A stretch of 24,819 bases of DNA from Planctomycetota bacterium (GTDB lineage: Bacteria > Planctomycetota > Planctomycetia > Pirellulales > Pirellulaceae). The stretch spans positions 1-24,819 of the forward strand of contig JAJDEH010000164.1 of assembly GCA_029259935.1 (NCBI GenBank), read 5' to 3'. A program made the position numbers and the translations under genes. The stretch's first letter is position 1, and each line of letters begins with the position of its first letter. Positions 9,001 to 17,753 of this stretch are shown piece by piece. The notes beneath the pieces are model-generated. The model made no database searches. It was not told where the DNA came from and was given only the letters and a program-made list of their open reading frames with translations.

Positions 9001-10881
9001 TTAGTCCCCGCCGGGTTGGCGGCTGGCCGCCGGCAAGTACGCCTTTCGCCTTCGGACGGGTTCGCCACCGATCCAGCGGAGATCGGAGAGCTTCGGTACG
9101 GCTCCCTGCCATGGCTTGAGTCTCGCCGCCGCTGGAACTTCGGCTTTGTCACCGGCCCGAAAGATAAGCTCGGTGATGCCGGCCCAATCATCCATAGGCT
9201 CATCCGCATCGTTGGTAAATCGAGTGGCGTTCAATTCGATCCGCTGCCGGCCAGCCTTGTCCAACGGAAAGAGGGCCGTCCAGATCATGCGCTTTTTGCG
9301 GGCGTATCCGCGCCAGGCATCGGTGTGAAGCTGCACCGCGAGGGTATTGCCGGGCTCGCTTGGGGTAACTTCGAAGGCCAGCTTCGCTCCGCGCGGCGCT
9401 TCCCATCGAGGGTCGGCCAGCTTGCGCGTGGCAAACAGCCAATGATGACGATTGTTGGCGTTCAAGGTGTACCAATCGCGGAAGCCGCGGCTAAAGTCGT
9501 CGATGGCGCGGCGCGGCTGCTCGGTGGCCTGCACGCTCGATTCGCGCAACTGGCGGGGATAAGCGGCCCGATAGGTGCTGAGTGCAAATGTCGCCGGGTC
9601 GCCGTCACGTCGCGCGCTTTCCGGCAGCCGGTAATAGACATTCGCCAAAGCAAACAGCGGCTCGTCAAGATCCAGCACGGGGCAATCCGCCCGCCAAACC
9701 CCATCGCTTTCGATCGCGCGGCCATCCGTCCAAAAGCGATTGCGAGGATCGCGCCCGTATCCGTAATACAAGTCGACTCGGTCAACCGGCAGGGACCGGT
9801 CCGGATGGACGCGAAACAGCGGGATGCCCGAGTCGCGTTTCAGCACCAGTTCGGCGGCTGGTGTTTTGGGAAAGGTCAGCCGCTTTTGCAAATGAGCGTC
9901 GAACCACAACGGCCGCGCGATTTCCGTTTCCGCCGTAAAGCGGTGATTCAAATGCGGCGCGTAAACGGTGCGTTTGTTTTCGTGTTCGACCAGCCGCATG
10001 CCTCGATCGACCAAGTCCATTGGCGCGTTAAAGTCATTCGTCGCACTGAGAAACAAGATCGGACATTGAACACGAGCCAGGTAGGCTTGGCCGGCGATCG
10101 TTCTCCGGAACAGATCGACGTTGCCCCGCACCTTCCGCGCGGAATCGCGAAGCCCCCACATGTCGGTTTGCAGGAAGCCACTACCGCCAACCGACGGCGA
10201 TGCGGCTTTAACTCGCGGGTCGCTGCCGGCGACCAAACCGGTCAGCCGACCGCCCATCGAGTGGCCGAAAACTCCGATACGTTCCGCATCCACATTCTCT
10301 TGCCGCTCGAGAAACGTGATGCCTCGCCGGCAACCGATCGCCAGCAAGAACCAATTGTTGTTGCGGGCAGACGGAAATGGATCCACGGTGTTTTCCTTGG
10401 GCAGCAGGTTGGAGTAGCCGCCGACGTTGCCTTGCGTGGGATCGACCGCTCCCCAGTCCGTATTCGCGTCACCCTCTTTTGCGCCTTCCATCGGTCGTCC
10501 GCCCCAGTTGACCGACAGTACCGCATAGCCTCGTTTGGCGTACCGTTTCACGACGTTCAAGAACGCACGCTGTCCACCGCCGTGCATGTGCATGACCGCC
10601 GGAAGATTCTCGCCGCCGGTCGGAAAGCCATGAAAAGCGGCCATGCGAGCAGGCCGGCCCTTGAACGTGCCTATGGAATAGACAACATATCGCAACGTGA
10701 TACCGTCTTCCTTCCACTCGCGAACGACTTCTATATTCAAAGGCTCGGTTCGCGGATCGTAGTCCGACCACAATTGCTGGACATCTTGGGGAGAGGCGTT
10801 CAGATGGGGCAGGGAATCGGCGCCGGATGCCGTCGAACTGGCGATGAACACAGCGAGAAGGGCTAGTCGGGTTTGCTTCAT
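9001..10881 (-). CDS. Secreted alpha/beta hydrolase (acetyl-xylan-esterase/peptidase-like) with C-terminal domain
   Basis: The protein has 626 residues from the ATG at 10881, chosen because MKQTRLALLAVFIASSTASG is a clean signal peptide; the open frame continues 69 nt further upstream without one. The esterase core includes an oxyanion region HMHGGGQ (about 98-104), the strand YAVLSVNWGGRP, and the nucleophile elbow GHSMGG with Ser208. A candidate acid lies in LSATNDFNAPMD and a candidate histidine in APHLNHRF. From about residue 340 onward there is a further beta-rich region (PLFRVHPDRSLPVDRVDLYYGYGRDP, then GNTLAVQLHTDAWRGYARKK). Family knowledge: such exported hydrolases in planctomycetes act on esters of polysaccharides or related compounds. 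The substrate is not determined here. Confidence 0.87.
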   Translation of the reverse strand: MKQTRLALLAVFIASSTASGADSLPHLNASPQDVQQLWSDYDPRTEPLNIEVVREWKEDGITLRYVVYSIGTFKGRPARMAAFHGFPTGGENLPAVMHMHGGGQRAFLNVVKRYAKRGYAVLSVNWGGRPMEGAKEGDANTDWGAVDPTQGNVGGYSNLLPKENTVDPFPSARNNNWFLLAIGCRRGITFLERQENVDAERIGVFGHSMGGRLTGLVAGSDPRVKAASPSVGGSGFLQTDMWGLRDSARKVRGNVDLFRRTIAGQAYLARVQCPILFLSATNDFNAPMDLVDRGMRLVEHENKRTVYAPHLNHRFTAETEIARPLWFDAHLQKRLTFPKTPAAELVLKRDSGIPLFRVHPDRSLPVDRVDLYYGYGRDPRNRFWTDGRAIESDGVWRADCPVLDLDEPLFALANVYYRLPESARRDGDPATFALSTYRAAYPRQLRESSVQATEQPRRAIDDFSRGFRDWYTLNANNRHHWLFATRKLADPRWEAPRGAKLAFEVTPSEPGNTLAVQLHTDAWRGYARKKRMIWTALFPLDKAGRQRIELNATRFTNDADEPMDDWAGITELIFRAGDKAEVPAAARLKPWQGAVPKLSDLRWIGGEPVRRRKAYLPAASRQPGGD

Positions 10882-11226
10882 GGATTGCGTTGGACTTTCA
10901 AGATGCCAATGTTCGGTCGCGGAGGGCGTTTTCATCGTTCGCGAAAACACGGATCACTAATAAAGCGCGCTCGCGGCCCGCCACTCTTCAACGCGCCGTC
11001 ACGACAAATGGAGGCCGCCAGAATTTGAAAAAGAGGAGCGGAATGCACAGGGGAGAATATAGGAGCGGATATTCTAATTTTCAATCCACCCGCGGCCGTG
11101 ACAAAGAAGAACGTCCTCGTTGACAAACCTCGACCACGAAAGATCGTCCTTGTACAACATGCTACAATAGCAGTAGGCGAGAGTCCTTGATTCTCGAGCG
11201 ACCACTCTGGGTTGGAGCCACGACAA
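10882..11226. promoter_or_regulatory. Divergent intergenic region
   Basis: About 345 bp separate the minus-strand hydrolase from the plus-strand small ORF, so promoters for both must lie here. A TTGACA at 11120-11125 and a TACAAT at 11163-11168 are present but 37 bp apart, too far to be one promoter. GGAG at 11214-11217 is the ribosome binding site of the small ORF. No RNA gene or repeat is visible. Confidence 0.4.
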
Positions 11227-11448
11227 ATGGATGAAGCCGCCGACAACAACGCCCAAATCGAAGCCTGGCTCAAGGAAGAAGGCTATCAACCCGACCAGAT
11301 AAAGAAAATCTTGGCGCGGGTAACCGAGTACGAGGAGCAGACAAAGTTTCTCTCAGGGATGGACTCCGTCGAGAACAGTGAATTCGGCATCAACGCCATC
11401 ATCGCGGAAGCCTTGGGCAAAATGGATCCGCCATCCCAAGACGAGTAG
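11227..11448 (+). CDS. Small acidic protein of unknown function (73 aa)
   Basis: I do not recognise this protein. It starts MDEAADNNAQIEAWLKEEGY and is rich in acidic and helix-forming residues. A short helix-turn pattern (IEAWLKEEGYQPDQIKKILARVTEYEEQT) resembles a UBA-like or small helical bundle, but that is only an impression. The ATG at 11227 has GGAG 9 nt upstream; an in-frame TTG at 11212 overlaps that GGAG and is less likely. The frame ends 34 bp before the convergent folA gene. Coding is supported by the ribosome binding site and the clean soluble composition, not by homology. Confidence 0.6.
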   Translation: MDEAADNNAQIEAWLKEEGYQPDQIKKILARVTEYEEQTKFLSGMDSVENSEFGINAIIAEALGKMDPPSQDE

Positions 11449-11482
11449 TTTCCGGGTTTCACGGCCGACCGATGAGCCAAAC

Positions 11483-11992
11483 TCAGTCAGCCGTTTCGCT
11501 GGTGCGTTCCTGTCGCTCGTAGAGCAAAAAACTGTATGCATGATCGTTGCGATGGTCGGCGTCGTGGCGTTCCTCGGCGACTTGTGTCCATTGATCCTCG
11601 GGTAAGTCCTCGAAAAACGTGTCGCCTTCAACGGTTGCATGCACTCGTGTCCAGTAGATTCGGTCCGCGTGCGGCAAGGCTTGCCGGTAGATCTCCGCGC
11701 CGCCGATCACGAAACCTTCGTTGTCGCCAGCCGCCATTTGGATTGCTTGTTCCAGACTATGAGCGACCAGCGCGCCGCCTCCGTCATAGGTTGGGTCTCG
11801 CGTCACGACAATCGAGGTGCGACCCGGCAACAAGCGACCCAACGACTGAAAGGTCTTTCGGCCCATGATAATGGCATGCCCAATGGTCAATCGTTTGAAT
11901 CGTCGCAGATCGTCGGACAGATGCCATGGCAGGGTTCCGTTGGCACCAATCACGCCGTTGTTCGATACCGCGATGATCAGCGAAAGAGTCAT
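11483..11992 (-). CDS. folA: Dihydrofolate reductase
   Basis: The protein has 169 residues, the usual length for bacterial DHFR. It reduces dihydrofolate to tetrahydrofolate with NADPH in the cytosol. Seen directly: the N-terminal [23 protein letters not shown], the catalytic acid Asp28 in LSDDLRRFK (equivalent to E. coli Asp27), the NADPH motif [25 protein letters not shown], and the late motif [25 protein letters not shown]. Its start overlaps the thyA stop by 4 bp (ATGA), so the two are translationally coupled. That makes functional sense because thymidylate synthase produces the dihydrofolate that FolA recycles. The tail after LLYER is a short charged extension. Confidence 0.97.
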   Translation of the reverse strand: MTLSLIIAVSNNGVIGANGTLPWHLSDDLRRFKRLTIGHAIIMGRKTFQSLGRLLPGRTSIVVTRDPTYDGGGALVAHSLEQAIQMAAGDNEGFVIGGAEIYRQALPHADRIYWTRVHATVEGDTFFEDLPEDQWTQVAEERHDADHRNDHAYSFLLYERQERTSETAD

Positions 11993-12783
11993 ACGGCCAC
12001 CGGAGCCGCGATGCGAGGATGTGGATCGTAGGCTTCCAGCCGAAAATCCTCGTAGTGGAAATCAAAGATCGACCGCACATCGGGATTCAATTCCATCGTC
12101 GGCAGATCCTTCGGCTGACGTGAAAGTTGTAGATTGGCCTGATCGATGTGGTTCTGATAGAGATGCACGTCGCCAAAGGTGTGAATGAATTCACCCGGCT
12201 GCAAGCCGCACACTTGCGCCACCATCAGCGTCAACAGGGAGTACGACGCGATGTTGAAAGGCACTCCCAAAAACACATCCGCGCTGCGCTGATAAAGTTG
12301 GCAGGAGAGTCGATTTTCCGCCACATAAAACTGAAACAACAAATGGCAGGGCGGCAGCGCCATTTTGGAAACGTCGGCCACGTTCCACGCCGAGACGATC
12401 AGTCGGCGCGAATCCGGATCGGTGTTGATTCGTTCGATCAATTGGCTGATTTGATCCACGCAACCACCGTCGACCGTGGGCCAGGATCGCCACTGATAAC
12501 CGTAAACCGGTCCGAGTTCTCCGTCTTGGTCGGCCCATTCGTCCCAAATTTTGACACCGTGTTCTTGCAAGTATCGAATGTTGGTGTCGCCGCTTAGAAA
12601 CCACAGCAGTTCATGAATGATCGACTTCAGATGCAGCTTTTTCGTGGTCAGAGCGGGAAAGCCGGCGGCTAAATCGAAGCGCATTTGAGCGCCGAAGATG
12701 CTGAGCGTTCCGGTGCCGGTACGATCGGACTTTTCGATGCCTTCGTCGACGATTTTTCGCAATAGATCTAAATACTGTCGCAT
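11989..12783 (-). CDS. thyA: Thymidylate synthase
   Basis: The 264-residue length matches the E. coli ThyA class exactly. It methylates dUMP to dTMP using methylene-tetrahydrofolate and yields dihydrofolate. The catalytic cysteine is Cys146 in [14 protein letters not shown], the same number as in E. coli. Other signatures are the phosphate-binding [11 protein letters not shown] near 21-31, the substrate motif [21 protein letters not shown], and the folate/dUMP-binding [12 protein letters not shown]. The last residues IAAPVAV match the conserved ThyA C-terminus. GGAG lies upstream of the ATG at 12783. The gene sits 40 nt after the SNF2 helicase stop and overlaps folA, so a three-gene minus-strand transcript is likely. 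Confidence 0.98.
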   Translation of the reverse strand: MRQYLDLLRKIVDEGIEKSDRTGTGTLSIFGAQMRFDLAAGFPALTTKKLHLKSIIHELLWFLSGDTNIRYLQEHGVKIWDEWADQDGELGPVYGYQWRSWPTVDGGCVDQISQLIERINTDPDSRRLIVSAWNVADVSKMALPPCHLLFQFYVAENRLSCQLYQRSADVFLGVPFNIASYSLLTLMVAQVCGLQPGEFIHTFGDVHLYQNHIDQANLQLSRQPKDLPTMELNPDVRSIFDFHYEDFRLEAYDPHPRIAAPVAV

Positions 12784-12823
12784 GACCGTCTTTTACTCCG
12801 TTGCGAATCGACTGACAAGCGGG

Positions 12824-15800
12824 TTAGGTCAGCAGCAGTTGCAGGTCTTCAGTCGTCAGGCTGCGAATAAGGCTGTTGTCGGCCGAGACGATCGCGTCGG
12901 CTAGATCCCGCTTGCTCTTTTGCAATTCGAGAATCTTGTCTTCGACCGTATCGCGGCAGATCAGGCGATAAGCGAACACGCGGCGGGTTTGGCCGATGCG
13001 GTGGGCCCGATCGACCGCTTGCGCTTCGACCGCCGGATTCCACCAGGGGTCGAGGATGAACACATAATCCGCGGCGGTCAGATTGAGGCCGTGACCACCT
13101 GCCTTGAGGCTGATCAAGAACAACTGGCATTTCGGATCTTCCTGAAACTGCTTGACCTTGTCGCCCCGCTTGCGGGTACGGCCATCCAAGTAGGCATAGG
13201 GCAACTTCTTCTTGTCGAGGTGTCCGCGGACGATCGACAGCAAACTTGTAAACTGCGAAAAGACCAGCGCCTTGTGCCCCTCATGCAGCACTTCCTCTAA
13301 CTGTTCCAACAGAGCCTCCAGTTTGGCGCTCGGCTCGTCCGCTTTCTGCTTGTCGATCAAGCCAGGATGACAGGCGGCCTGCCGCAGCCGCAACAGCGCT
13401 TCGAGGACATGGATTTTCGACTTCTTCAGTCCCTGTTCCTCGACCTTCTTCGATAGCATCAGGCGATAATAATCTCGCAGTTCATCGTATTCTTTTCGCT
13501 GCTTTTTGCTCATTTCGCAGTACAGCGTCTGTTCGGTTTTTTCCGGCAGTTCCGTGAGGACTTGGTCCTTGGTCCTTCGCAAAAGAAACGGACGCAAGGC
13601 ATTCGCCAACAGGGGCAGCGAGCCGTTTTCTTCGCCGGGTTTGGTTTTCGAGAGCGCGGCGAACGCCGTCGAACGGCCGAGCATGCCGGGGTTGAGAAAC
13701 TCGAACAGCGACCACAACTCACCCAGGTGATTCTCCACCGGCGTTCCGGTCATCGCCAGACGATGCTCGGCTTTTAACAGCCGACAGGCTTTGGCGGCTT
13801 GCGAGTTGTGGTTCTTGATGGCTTGCGATTCGTCGAGAATCGCATAGTCAAACACAATTTCCTTCAGCTCGGCGACGTCCCGCCGTAACGTGCCATAGGT
13901 TGTCACCAGCAGATCGCACTGGTCGAGTTCCTCCAGTTGGCCCTTGCGGTCGAGCCCCGTGTAATTGCGGACGCGCAATTTGGGCGCGAATCGCGTCGCT
14001 TCATCGATCCAGTTAAACACCAAGCTCTTCGGCACCACCACGATCGACGGCGCGCGACGGGAACCACTTGGGACACGCCGCTGGCGTCTCGACTGCAACA
14101 ACGCCAGCACCTGGACCGTTTTGCCCAATCCCATATCGTCGGCCAAGCAGCCGCCAAAGCGAAACTCCTGTAGAAAATTCAGCCAGCCCAGTCCTTCGCG
14201 TTGATATTCCCGCAGTTCGCCTTGAAAGCCGCGTGGTTCCTGGCGTTTGTCGACACCCTCGAACGACTTCAGCTTCTTACGCATCTGGTCGAATTGGCGG
14301 TCGACATCCACATTGTCCTGCTCGGCCAGCATCGCGTCCAACAACAGCGCCTGGCACGACGCAAACCGCAACGATCCGTCCGACTCTTCACCCAAGCGAG
14401 CCAGCCCGCTATAACGCTTGAGCCATTCTTCGGGAAGTATCCCCTTCGAGCCGTCGTCCAGCACCACGAACTCGTCGCCGTCGCGAACCGCCGCCAGCAA
14501 GCGTGGCAGCGACGCGGAGACGCCGCCGAAATCAACCTCGCCTTCCAATTCGAACCAGTCGACATCCGTCGTGACGCTCATCCGAACCGCGCCGGGCCGC
14601 CGAATCCGCAAGCCGTCCTTGGCCTCGATGATCCAGCCTTTTTCTGTCAGATTCTTGACAATTTGAAAGAACTGTTTTTCAGAGAACTGAACGTCGACTT
14701 CACCACCGAAATAGCCCCCGGCTGGCTGAATGTCTTGCTCATTTAACTGCGCCAGCAACTGCCGTTCGGTGTCGCCGTCGCGCACCAGGATGCGATTTTG
14801 TTCCGGGTCGAACTGCGCCCGTTGTTCGTTTTTCAGTGAAATGGTTTGCTCGCCGTAATCAAATCCGACATTGCCAAACATCAGATGGCGAGGCTGATAA
14901 TCCAACGGCCCAACGACGGCCAACCGCCCCGTCGGTATCAGTTTCTCTTCCGCGGGCTTCAGTTCCGGGGGCAACGCGATTTCAGGAATTTGCGGCAGCG
15001 AGCAGAGCCAATTCAGCCAGGGGTCGCGATCGCTGAAGGGCACTTCGATAGGAGACGACCGCAGCGCCTCGATCCAGGGGGCCTGACTGCCATGGAAACG
15101 GGCCAGTCGATCAGGGAAAACGGTTAGCCCGTTTTCAAAGCAGCAAACGGCATCGCCCAGCTTCTTGGTTTCCTCGCCGCATGCAAAGCAACCATCCAGA
15201 GTCCAGCATTGGCGTTCTTCGTTGGCCTGCATTTCCAGTCGCAGTTGCCAGGGCTCCGCGTCCCAAGTCAGCGGCATCGCTTCTGAAATCGGCAGCGATG
15301 AGTTTAGCTGCCACACCAGCCGCCCAGTCGCCGCGATCTGGGGCAGAATCAACTCGATCAGGTCGCTGGGAATACTGAACGACGAGGCTCGATGGTAGTC
15401 GTATGCCCCGTAGTTTCGGTAGGAATTATAGTATTCGTCGGGGGTCGGCAATCGCGACAGAAAGCGGCAGATGGGTCGATCCTGTTCGTCCTGCAAATGA
15501 TCGACTTGCGCCGAGTCAATCGCGGCTCGCGTGAACTTACCCCACTCGCCATTTTTCTTGGTCTCTCGCTTGTATAACGAAATCACCAAGGAACTCCGCG
15601 CTATGCATTCACTGGTATCAAGCACATACCAAGTTTCGCGTTTCTTCGAGTTCTCGGCATCCCAGGACGAGCCCGTGGGGTGCGGTGGCGAATTCGACAT
15701 CACGTCGCGGACCTGAACCATCCAGTCTGGCGCGGACGATTCGGCGCGATGCCCAACCTGGGGAAAACCTACTATGGGCGGCCCGTCCAGGAATTCGTCA

Positions 15801-16165
15801 AAGGGGTCATCCGGCTCGTCGTACCAATCGTCCTCATCGTCGAACCCCACAATATCCAACTGCCCGATTGCCGGGATCTTGTAGCCGGCCATGTCCATCT
15901 CCAGGATCGTCGCCCAGACGTGTTGGCACGGCGAGGCCCCCAGGAACCCTGAACAGGTGCAGTCAACATAGAGCAGACCGTCCGCCACTTCCGACCAATC
16001 GACTTGAACAGTTTCTTGACGCCCGGAAATCGAGGACACCAGCGCCAACAGCAAATCGCCTTCCACGGTACGAATAATCACGTCGTCTCGTCGGAATTGT
16101 TGTTCCCCCAGGTTGAGGACGGGGCGGTCGAAAGACGGTCGGCAACGCGACGCAAGTGTACTCAT
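12824..16165 (-). CDS. SNF2-family DEAD/DEAH-like helicase/translocase with N-terminal SWIM zinc finger
   Basis: The protein has 1113 residues. The N-terminus carries a SWIM-type zinc motif CTCSGFLGASPCQH (Cys69, Cys71, Cys80, His82), a presumed DNA- or protein-binding module. A long middle region matches the bacterial SNF2-associated layout. Helicase motif I is DDMGLGKTVQVLALL with Lys682; motif II is DESQ at 778-781, where eukaryotic SNF2 proteins have DEGH/DEAH; motif III is MTGTPVEN; motifs V-VI are LISLKAGGHGLNLTAADYV and DPWWNPAVEAQAVDRAHRIGQTR. Family knowledge: these are ATP-dependent double-stranded DNA translocases that remodel nucleoproteins, including RNA polymerase (compare RapA/HepA). 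A purine-rich AAGGAA precedes the ATG by about 7 nt. The clustering with thyA-folA hints at a link to DNA metabolism, but this is only context. Confidence 0.95.
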   Translation of the reverse strand: MSTLASRCRPSFDRPVLNLGEQQFRRDDVIIRTVEGDLLLALVSSISGRQETVQVDWSEVADGLLYVDCTCSGFLGASPCQHVWATILEMDMAGYKIPAIGQLDIVGFDDEDDWYDEPDDPFDEFLDGPPIVGFPQVGHRAESSAPDWMVQVRDVMSNSPPHPTGSSWDAENSKKRETWYVLDTSECIARSSLVISLYKRETKKNGEWGKFTRAAIDSAQVDHLQDEQDRPICRFLSRLPTPDEYYNSYRNYGAYDYHRASSFSIPSDLIELILPQIAATGRLVWQLNSSLPISEAMPLTWDAEPWQLRLEMQANEERQCWTLDGCFACGEETKKLGDAVCCFENGLTVFPDRLARFHGSQAPWIEALRSSPIEVPFSDRDPWLNWLCSLPQIPEIALPPELKPAEEKLIPTGRLAVVGPLDYQPRHLMFGNVGFDYGEQTISLKNEQRAQFDPEQNRILVRDGDTERQLLAQLNEQDIQPAGGYFGGEVDVQFSEKQFFQIVKNLTEKGWIIEAKDGLRIRRPGAVRMSVTTDVDWFELEGEVDFGGVSASLPRLLAAVRDGDEFVVLDDGSKGILPEEWLKRYSGLARLGEESDGSLRFASCQALLLDAMLAEQDNVDVDRQFDQMRKKLKSFEGVDKRQEPRGFQGELREYQREGLGWLNFLQEFRFGGCLADDMGLGKTVQVLALLQSRRQRRVPSGSRRAPSIVVVPKSLVFNWIDEATRFAPKLRVRNYTGLDRKGQLEELDQCDLLVTTYGTLRRDVAELKEIVFDYAILDESQAIKNHNSQAAKACRLLKAEHRLAMTGTPVENHLGELWSLFEFLNPGMLGRSTAFAALSKTKPGEENGSLPLLANALRPFLLRRTKDQVLTELPEKTEQTLYCEMSKKQRKEYDELRDYYRLMLSKKVEEQGLKKSKIHVLEALLRLRQAACHPGLIDKQKADEPSAKLEALLEQLEEVLHEGHKALVFSQFTSLLSIVRGHLDKKKLPYAYLDGRTRKRGDKVKQFQEDPKCQLFLISLKAGGHGLNLTAADYVFILDPWWNPAVEAQAVDRAHRIGQTRRVFAYRLICRDTVEDKILELQKSKRDLADAIVSADNSLIRSLTTEDLQLLLT

Positions 16166-16498
16166 GAGTGCTTCCTTGCCAGGCTTGAACGTAGTAATGT
16201 TTCGTGAATCATGGGTGGCGAAAAAACTCCGTTGCGGATATTCCTTCTGAAGCCAGCGTCCATTTTATAATGAACATTGATGGCTCCATAGGGCATTGTG
16301 GAGTTGATCGCGGCAGACGGCGTAAGCGACTTTTCGGATGAGGAAGAGAGTGCGGAATGCGCTGCCCCATTATGGGCGTTTGGACCCGGCAAATTCGCCC
16401 CATCGCCCGCGTCGCCATGATTTGAGCCAGGTGATATGCTACAGAGGGACGTTGGATTCGCCTGCGCCGAGCCCGCGGAAGCCCAAGACACACAAATC
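16166..16498. promoter_or_regulatory. Divergent intergenic region between SNF2 and M20 genes
   Basis: These 333 bp lie between the SNF2 gene (minus) and the amidohydrolase (plus). They should hold both promoters. Plus-strand AGGTG just before the ATG at 16436 leaves open a longer amidohydrolase start. I see no RNA gene. A minus-strand frame through the region is discussed among the rejected items. Confidence 0.4.
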
Positions 16499-17734
16499 AT
16501 GAAAGCAAGCGAAAACAACAGCCGTTGGCACGAAGACCTCGACCGGGCCGTGAAGCAGCGGTCCGAGCGGATGAGGCAACTGCGCCGGCACATGCATTCG
16601 CATCCCGAGGTATCTGGCGACGAACGAGCGACGAGCCTTTATCTTTATCAGTTGCTGGGCGACGAGGGATTCGACGTTCGAATGGGGCCGGAAGGGCGCG
16701 GGGTCGTGGCCGACTTGCCCGCTGACCCGGACGGCCAGTTGCCGAAAATTGCGATCCGAGCCGATGTGGACGCGTTACGCATCCATGATGCCAAGAGTGT
16801 CCCCTATCGCAGCCAGACTGACGGCGTGATGCACGCCTGTGGCCATGATGCGCATTCAGCCCTGGTGTTTGGGGCGATCAGCGCGATTAACGAATTGCGG
16901 ACCGAGGGCCGCTTGCCGTGGGAGGTTCCCTTGCGGGGCATCTTCCAGCCGGCCGAGGAAACCACTCGCGGCGCGAAAGAGATGATCGCCGTGGGGGCCT
17001 TGGACGGCGTTGCCGCCATCCTGGCATCGCACATGGATCCAATGCGGCCGTTGGGGCATGTCGGGCTGCGCGTCGGGGTGCTGACCGCAAGTTGTGACGA
17101 AATGACGGTACAAGTCATTGGGCAAGGCGGCCATGCCGCCCGTCCCCACGAAACGAGCGATCCAATCGCGGCGGCGGCTTACCTGATCAGTGCCATGTAT
17201 CAGTTCATCCCCCGAGCGACCGACAGCCAAGATGCGGTTGTGGTCACGATTGGACAATTGATCGGCGGCGAGAACGCCAACGTGATTCCCGAAGAGGTAA
17301 TGTTGCGAGGCACGGTGCGCACGCTGGATCAACGAGTTCGCCAGAAGACGTTCGATCAGATTCACCGGCTGGCGCATGGAATCGGTGAAGCAACCGGCAC
17401 CCAGATCCAGGTGGAATTCGGCCTGGGATCCGGTTCGGTCGTCAACGATCCATTATTGATGCAACTGTTGCGGTCGGCCGCTCGCGACGTGGTCGGCGAC
17501 GACGGCCTGGACGACATTACCCGGGCCAGCATGGGCAGCGAAGACTTTGCGTCGTACCTCGAACAGGTTCCGGGCGCGATGGTGCGGCTTGGTTGCACGT
17601 CCGACCGTGTCGGCGGCTCGCCGCTTCACTCGGCAATGTTCGATATCGACGAACAGGTCTTGGAAATCGGGGCCAAGATCCTTGCGCGAGCCGCCATCCT
17701 GTGGGCGAATCCTGAGCGTACAACTTCCGCGTAA
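16499..17734 (+). CDS. M20-family metallo-amidohydrolase (HipO / N-acyl-amino-acid hydrolase type)
   Basis: The protein has 411 residues from the ATG at 16499; an in-frame ATG at 16436 would add 21 residues. Family members are cytosolic di-metal amidohydrolases that remove acyl groups from N-acyl amino acids such as hippurate, or from IAA conjugates. Signatures seen: RRHMHSHPEVSGDE near 29-42, RADVDALRIHD near 88-97, and the metal motif MHACGHDAHS with Cys114 and His116. FQPAEE follows with Glu153/154, then His178 in ASHMDP, the lid motif QGGHAARPHETSDPI, and the last metal ligand in PLHSAMFDIDEQVL. The exact substrate cannot be assigned. The stop is 19 nt before the next gene, so the two plus-strand genes are probably one operon. 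Confidence 0.92.
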   Translation: MKASENNSRWHEDLDRAVKQRSERMRQLRRHMHSHPEVSGDERATSLYLYQLLGDEGFDVRMGPEGRGVVADLPADPDGQLPKIAIRADVDALRIHDAKSVPYRSQTDGVMHACGHDAHSALVFGAISAINELRTEGRLPWEVPLRGIFQPAEETTRGAKEMIAVGALDGVAAILASHMDPMRPLGHVGLRVGVLTASCDEMTVQVIGQGGHAARPHETSDPIAAAAYLISAMYQFIPRATDSQDAVVVTIGQLIGGENANVIPEEVMLRGTVRTLDQRVRQKTFDQIHRLAHGIGEATGTQIQVEFGLGSGSVVNDPLLMQLLRSAARDVVGDDGLDDITRASMGSEDFASYLEQVPGAMVRLGCTSDRVGGSPLHSAMFDIDEQVLEIGAKILARAAILWANPERTTSA

Positions 17735-17753
17735 CCAGCCTGGAGCAACCGCC

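Noticed and set aside
8872..10866. Very long open frame (664 codons) on the plus strand
   Set aside because: It is antisense to the alpha/beta hydrolase, which has a signal peptide and GHSMGG motif. The plus-strand product is Arg/Pro/Gln-rich with no recognisable domain, as expected for the shadow of a GC-rich gene.
16162..16593. Minus-strand frame (143 codons) with a signal-like stretch LLFSLAFMICVSWASAGSAQA that ends in an ATGA overlap with the SNF2 start
   Set aside because: It overlaps the start of the well-supported M20 gene, lacks a ribosome binding site at its possible starts, and the rest is low-complexity (NPTSLCSISPGSNHGDAGDG). The SNF2 gene has its own AAGGAA. Worth a look only if conserved in relatives.
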